DNA of 64,000 nucleotides from positions 19,242,001 to 19,306,000 of the forward strand of contig OZ038530.1 in NCBI GenBank assembly GCA_964036665.1, read 5' to 3'. This document shows positions 58,134 through 64,000 of this stretch, one piece after another (the stretch's first letter is position 1; every line of letters begins with the position of its first letter). A model generated the notes under the pieces. The model had not been told where the DNA came from. It did not search any database and worked only from the letters and a program-made list of their open reading frames with translations. Made by a program: the position numbers and the translations under genes. This stretch comes from Gordius sp. MW1 (taxonomy: Eukaryota > Nematomorpha > Gordioida > Gordea > Gordiidae).

Positions 58134-58649
58134 AACATTAGCGACTGACTACAGTGTGGTCGACATAAAAAATCGCATTGATCGTCAAGTCATCAATGTA
58201 TAAGTAGATTTCAAACATAATCTACCGAAAATTGGCATCTTATGCATCAGTCAGACCTCCAGCCAATTGAAAGCTGAGCGCACTCAAGATATTATCGAGT
58301 GGTTGGTTCATAAATCATAGGGCAAATGAACGAACTCGCACAGGACGGAGGGCGTAGGGGGCAGGCCAGTATTAATTTTATTATTTATGGGCTAAGGGTA
58401 TAAGCTCTTAGAATATCAATAAATTTAATAGGACATGCATCATAATTAATGTCAAAGCTAGTCTTTTTTTCAAGTGAAATACACGGAGGTCACACGATCC
58501 GATTAGGAAAAAATAAGGCGATTAAACTCGACCTTAATACTTCAATGTATACTGAGAAATTCGAAAGAAATTTTTGTAAAAAAAGAAAGTGACCATAACC
58601 GCACGCAAAAATTGTAAGATGTAGTGAAGACGGACGATGCGAAAACCTG

Positions 58650-59000
58650 ATCAGGGGATTTGCTGCCCGAACCCGGCCCCGTTTAATTTAAACTAAATTG
58701 CCAGCCCAAACCCTCCTATGTGTCCGCTCGGGCCCGCCTGAACCATTAGAACTACCCGGCCCAAAATGATGTGTTTTTAAAGTTTTCAGCATAAATATCG
58801 TTCGTTACATTTTTTAACAGATTTTATTATGAATTCCCATTTTTTATTGGATAAGAAATAGGATTAACAAACATTACACAATCAAATAAAAAGTGACAAA
58901 TTATACACGAAAACAATCGAATACATTATTTTAAAAACATCAGTCTAAATTGCCCGAATTTTGTTATGGTGCCTGCCCGGGGTCTCTCAGCATAATTTTT
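58650..59000. mobile_element. Candidate GC-motif hAT-type MITE
   Basis: GCCCGAACCCGGCCCCG, CGGGCCCGCCTGAACC and CTACCCGGCCC at the left, an AT-rich centre and GCCTGCCCGGGGTCTCTCAG at the right. The layout resembles 61500-61878, but ends and duplication are unresolved. A further fragment (CCCAAACCCGACCCGAACC) is at 59623-59641. Confidence 0.4.
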
Positions 59001-60770
59001 AAATAAATCCCAAGCTGTTTAAATTGGAGTAGCTGGGGGCGTACTAAAAATTTAAATTTAATTCAAAGTTTATCCATTACTCTGCAAATTTAAGGGGGAA
59101 AACAACGAATTTCTACGAATTTTTAGCAAATGGCAATATTAGTTGAAAATAGAAAGGGCTTCGCGAGTTATCAGTTTATCGATTTCAAACTAATTTTTTT
59201 CACATTATGTAAAAGTAAGAAGATGTTGTGCTAGAGGAGAAGAGGAAAAAATTTCGGGAATTTGCGCAGGCAAAGAAAGTAAAGTAATAGTTAGGTGAAA
59301 GGTGCACATCTGCAATACATTAAAAAAATTTGAGTGCAGCCATCCGATCCGAGCGAGCTTGTTAATTTATTTATTGCGGGGAAATGCAATTTAGAAAAAG
59401 GGCATTAAATAACGAATCGTTCGTCACATTCGACTAGGTTAGATATGAACAGACTTACACTAATGACAAGTTTCGTCGTGAGGTCCAATTTTGGTAAATA
59501 AAGGCAACAAACAAACATTACAATGCTAAAGTTTACCCTAATCCCACGGCCCTCATGTGATGACCACAAATTTGGGAGTTATTATCAAAACTGGTAAAAA
59601 TGCGTGGCAAAACTTTTTTAACCCAAACCCGACCCGAACCATCATCATATTTTAACTCTTAAGGCCCGATTCGAAAAGAAGTCAGAAAGAGACTTAATAA
59701 AACAATTTTTTTTAAATACTTTTAAATTATTGCGACTCTCGAAAAACAAAATTGAAGCGACCATTGAAATTACGTAAAACTTCGGGCCACGTTTAATGCT
59801 TTATGAATTCATAAAAAATGCCATCAAGAATTATTAGTATGTAATTTAAAAAAAAAACTAAAATCTACCAATCAACATTGAATGTCATATCATATGTAAG
59901 TGGAACGAACAATCATATAAGGCAAGGTGTCAAACAAAAAGTATTAAGAAATTCATAAATTGCATAGCAATTAACAAGTCTTTTCGAATCGCTTATTTCT
60001 GTACACATGCTATTTAAACTTGATAGCACTTCACAAAATTAAAGGTGAATTCCATTTATAATCTAAAACTTTTACTACGACAAATATCTTAAACTAAGAT
60101 CTAAGAAAATTTTCTTTCTAAATACTTGAATTTGAGTTTCAAGTTTTTCTCAAATAATTTCTGGGTTAGAATCACTTATGCAAGAATTTGACTCAATTTA
60201 AAAAACGAAAATTACAAATATTAAATGCCAAAGCCCGGCCCCGATTTAACTTGGCCATAATCACGTTCTAAACTAGAAAACGGGGGGAAAACGGATTAGT
60301 GAACCTATGGCAGTGTGTTGCCTGGTGCAGCTGATGACAATATAGAAAGAGGTATATAAATCATAATAACATGGCGTGATCATATTACCTAACCCGACCC
60401 TCATCCATCACACATGCAATTACAATCCGAACCCCTTTCTCTACTACACGTTCACATCTAAAGATCTCACCCTCTGCAAAGCTAACTATTATACTCTAAT
60501 ATATAAAATAAAATTAAAATGTAAAGGGGCACATGTAGGTAGTAGCTTAGCATAAGCCACGTCTACATCATCTCTATTCATACCTGCCTCCACGGCAAAC
60601 ACCTGATGATGATAATAATAATAGTAACAATCTCTAGGCTTGCCTATGGTAACAAAGAGCAGAATAGTATGAGAATCAGGTTGCCTCCAAATCTCAAATG
60701 TTAAGTCAAGGGGGCAATGGCTAGGAATCAATATATTAGCCGTAATTTTAAAAAGTTTCAACAAATTTAT
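59000..60770. other. Non-coding DNA with a solitary Helentron-like end
   Basis: CATAAATTGCATAGCAATTAAC at 59953-59974 matches the terminus of the Helentron-like family but stands alone. No exon found; a 91-codon minus-strand frame at 60764-60489 is unrecognised and contains a poly-Tyr run from a microsatellite. Confidence 0.35.
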
Positions 60771-60777
60771 GAATTCA

Positions 60778-60832
60778 GAGGGGGGCAGCCGCCCTTCCCT
60801 CCCTGCCTCCCCCCCTGGCTAAGCCCATGCAT
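60778..60832. mobile_element. Partial MITE, CATGGGCGTAGCCAGG family
   Basis: Only the right half is clear: a C-rich tract followed by CCCCTGGCTAAGCCCATG (60813-60830). Confidence 0.5.
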
Positions 60833-60839
60833 TCCATCC

Positions 60840-61490
60840 CAATCATCATTTCATTTTATGAAGAGGAACTGAGAGGGAAGAGACAGGCTGTCTTTGTCAA
60901 TTGAGGGAAAACTTAAATCAAAGGGAAACCACTAGGACCACAGGTTTAAAAGTCAATGGCAAGCGTTGACCTAATATAAAGAGAGGGGGAGCCAGGCCGG
61001 TCGCTGTTTGTCGTTAGCTCACAGATGACAAATACCCTCACACACCACTAGGTAGTAAGTAACTCGAGGATTGTGTGTTTTATCTGGAATAATAATAACA
61101 CGTGTCGACGACAAAGCACAGCCAACACGCAAGCTGTAAGGTAAGGTAGGGGGGAGGGGGGCATGAGGAGGCATTGACATACAACTGCACATAAGAGATA
61201 AACGCACGATACACTCACTACACACTCATCCATCTACTTTCGATTCGAGCACAATAGGGGGGAAAAAAGAAGAGCAGTGTTCCGCTAGTGAAATCTTTTC
61301 TAGCAAAAAAAGCTTATTTACTACAATAATATGGAATTAATGTTCGAGGTAGTTCGATAGCTAAAATATAGGCTCTAGTTTGTTAGTTTTTAATATTTAA
61401 TTTGTCGTTTGAGTGCACACTAGTTGATTCAGGTCAGGTTGATGCAAGACTTTAATCGAACATAGTGCATTTCTTAAATAAGCTAACAAG
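60840..61490. other. Non-coding DNA
   Basis: Overlapping minus-strand frames at 61233-61019 are Cys/Pro-rich low complexity with no family resemblance. Confidence 0.3.
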
Positions 61491-61499
61491 TTTCGCTAT

Positions 61500-61878
61500 C
61501 AGAGATGAGAAAAGCTCGGCCCACTGCCAGAACCTGACCACGGGCCGGGCAACTGTCTTAAATTTAGATTTGCAGTTCGGGCTCAATGATATTTTATTTT
61601 AAATAATGTATTATTTTGTTTTCGTGTATTATTCTGCCACTTTTTTACTTGATTGTTTGCTACTTGTTAATCCTAGTTTTTTTTAAAAAAATTAATCTTA
61701 TAATTTTTGGAAAATATAGGATGTTTTGAAAAACATAATTTTGGACCGAGCAATTAGGGCAGCTTTAATAATGCATACACTTAAAAGGGTTCGGACGGGC
61801 TCGGGCCGGCAGCAATTTAGTTTTAAAATGGGACAGGGCCGGGTTCGGGCAGAAAATTGTTAACAAATCTGATCTCTG
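61500..61878. mobile_element. hAT-type MITE with GC-rich subterminal motifs, 379 bp
   Basis: Left CAGAGATGAGAAAAGCTCGG; right, on the other strand, CAGAGATCAGATTTGTTAAC. Flanking 8-mers TTCGCTAT (61492-61499) and TTGGCTCT (61879-61886) share 6 of 8 bases. Inside, CACGGGCCGGGC (left) and GGCTCGGGCCGGC, GGCCGGGTTCGGGC (right) bracket an AT-rich centre. This is the best-bounded copy of the GC-motif family. Confidence 0.7.
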
Positions 61879-61889
61879 TTGGCTCTACA

Positions 61890-63800
61890 ACGGAATGCAC
61901 ATCAAAATTTGTTTTTGTAATGTTGTCAAGGCAAAGTTCTAGCAAAGCATAAGACTCATCTCAAAAACTTTAAGCTAACACTTAAATCGAAGGTTATTCC
62001 TGATAGACTGAGTAAAGGGGGAGGGTGAAACGATAATGCCTAATTCGAAATGATTTGTGGCCGGAAGATTCGCTCATGCACTTAAAAAATAAGGCCAGAG
62101 TTAGTATTAAGAGAGAAGAGGGCGGGTGGGCGTTCTCAAATCCTTTCCATTTTTCAAAAGAAAATCGATAGATAGAAGCAACAAAAAGCAATATAAATCC
62201 GCATATGATGTTTATTAATAGCGAGTGATAAGATGCAAAAAGTTACGACCTTTTCACGACACTAATTTATAAGGCGATGCGACGCGCTCGTAAAATTTTC
62301 AAAGGCTTCACTTTGTGGCTTAGACACAAACGGTCAATCCAAAAGACCGAGGATAAAGAAATCGGCACATATTATGCATTTCTATGACAATTTTTACCCT
62401 CCTTTTAAGTACATCTATCACAAATTACATACTATTAAAATTAAAGCCCTTAAAATCAATTATTATTTGCAAATAAAACCCAGAAAAACTAATATTAAAA
62501 TTCACTAACAAGATTATTCTCAAAGAATTCCTCAGAATTCTATTAACGACGACCCGAGGTCTCATAACTCATACGAAATTTTAAAAAAACGTCTATTAAT
62601 AAGAATTCTAAAAATGGCAAACTTTTGGTTGGGTTCGGGTACAAAACTGCTTATAAATGTCATAAGCATCTCTACAGCATAAAAACACGTCCCCTAACCC
62701 GCTTGGGTCGTGACAACAAACCATAGTTTTTTTTCTTAAAACTAACAGAACCACGTTCATTATTAAAAATGAACGAAGGAAAGAGAAAGTTCCTTTTGTC
62801 TAAATGTTAAGTAGAGAGTTGAATAAAGAAGTCATTACTTCAAATTGTAAATCCTTTTAGCCTAGATTGAAGCGGGGAAGGCAAAATCCTTTTCCTTCTA
62901 AAATTAGAGAGAGCTGATTCGCAAATTTGTATTATAACTTTAATCCCCTCATCTCCTCGATCAAGTTTAAAACAAAAAAGAAACGAAACAAAGAAATGTT
63001 ATGTTAGCTGTTTTATACTCTCTTAGAACGAATGTTAACGAGAAAAGACAGGTAAAATAGTTATGTTGAGGGGGTGCGGGTTGAACGAGATACTTATAAC
63101 CACATGATCAAGACTATTTTTCTAAGGGAAAAAAACTTCTACGTAGAAAGATTCGTAGAGTTTAATTAAAATTTATCCCTTTTACATATATTGCCTTCCA
63201 AACAATGCTTATCGAATTCTTGTATTTTTTATACAAACTTAGGTGCAAAGAATCGAATAATATTTTTGCCTTTCCTAATGGGACACAACCATTAGCAAAC
63301 GCCACGACTCTAGTCTAGTCCCATCCAACAATTTACAGAGCTTAGGTAATGGCGCTTCTACAAACTAAATCCTCATTTGCCCAAGTGATTTTTAAAATAA
63401 TCTTTAAAAAAATAATAGATCAACACCACCTAAAGGCTTTTAACGAACCTATTTATTTTCGCAGTCCGCCTTACATCTTTCACCTCGTCAACTAAGCTTT
63501 ATTACGAAACTATCTCCTCGTCATCTAAGCCTAAAAAAAAGTGTATTAGATCATTGACATAAGCTTCCGCAAATTAGGGAATGAATTTTTGAAAATTATG
63601 GTATAACTTACAAATATCAGCTTAGATTAAAGTCCCGCATGGGTTGGGTATCGCCCGCCACAAAACAAAAGTCGAGGCGCGAGGCGAGGTTGAATGATCG
63701 ATTTATAGGTTATCTATCTCATCACCATCATAGAGCCCGCATAACTAGTCCCCCCATTCTATCCCATGAGATCTCTAATGCTAAAGAGAAGGAAAGAGAG
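61890..63800. other. Non-coding DNA, nothing recognised
   Basis: AT-rich without exon-like segments, element ends or tandem arrays that I could identify. Confidence 0.35.
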
Positions 63801-63817
63801 AAAGTCAGGCAAAGCGT

Positions 63818-63962
63818 CATGGGGGCACAAGGAGGCAAGGAGGGGCAACTGCCCCCCTTAAAACTAGAAATACTCTAAAATTTTATATAACTAGGTCTAA
63901 TGCCCCTCCCTAAAGCATTAATGCCCCCCCCCCATTTAGATTAACCCTGGCTATGTCCATGC
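63818..63962. mobile_element. Degenerate MITE, CATGGGCGTAGCCAGG family
   Basis: CATGGGGGCACAAGGAGGCA at the left is decayed; the interior GGGGCAACTGCCCCCC and the right end CCCTGGCTATGTCCATG (63946-63962) match the family. No convincing target duplication. Confidence 0.55.
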
Positions 63963-64000
63963 TGTGCGCAATTCATTTACTAAAGCTTCGGGTTTTAGCA

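Noticed and set aside
61019..61233. Two overlapping Cys/Pro-rich frames
   Set aside because: Low-complexity composition and overlap in different frames; no family match.

Overview
This window is a piece of an AT-rich animal nuclear genome. Its genes are split by ordinary GT-AG introns and use the standard code. There are no operons, Shine-Dalgarno sites or CRISPR arrays. The mobile elements (hAT transposons, RTE-type LINEs, Ty3/Gypsy, a PIF/Harbinger MITE, Helentron-like repeats) are typical of invertebrates. I cannot name the species or phylum from the sequence alone.

Host genes. Three conserved genes could be rebuilt exon by exon on the minus strand: a complete LanC-like (LANCL) gene (7398-10705, 6 exons, 446 codons), a complete ubiquitin E2 variant UBE2V/MMS2-type gene (23419-24032, 4 exons, 145 residues), and the last five exons of a UBE2H/Ubc8-type ubiquitin-conjugating enzyme (52831-54736); its first exons were not located. 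The last exon of a gene entering from the left ends at 445 on the plus strand. A broken rhodopsin-type GPCR fragment lies at 41728-42470. The two E2-fold proteins belong to the ubiquitin system; nothing else links the genes functionally.

Layout. 1-445 gene tail; 1.8-4.9 kb three hAT transposons nested in one another; 5.7-7.25 kb decayed LINE; 7.4-10.7 kb LANCL; 11-14.4 kb repeats and tandem arrays; 14.7-17.2 kb decayed Ty3/Gypsy pol; 17.4-20.7 kb hAT remnants, a 744-bp hairpin repeat and a tandem-repeat-bearing element; 22.7-24 kb MITE and UBE2V; 25.6-34 kb a possible LTR leader, a 147-unit TTC microsatellite and two RTE elements; 34-41 kb hAT and MITE insertions with intact target duplications plus Helentron-like repeats; 41.7-49 kb GPCR fragment, MITEs and a third RTE copy; 49.4-51.35 kb a large inverted-repeat element; 52.8-54.7 kb UBE2H; 55-64 kb mostly unannotatable AT-rich DNA with MITEs and a 5'-truncated RTE copy.

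The window is best read as a record of repeated transposon insertion around a few housekeeping genes. I found no new multi-gene system. The most unusual signals are the three-layer hAT nest, the long GAA tract growing from an RTE tail, the tandem-array-bearing (probably Helentron/pearl-like) repeat family, the large fold-back elements, and a tandem duplication that copied a LANCL splice donor.
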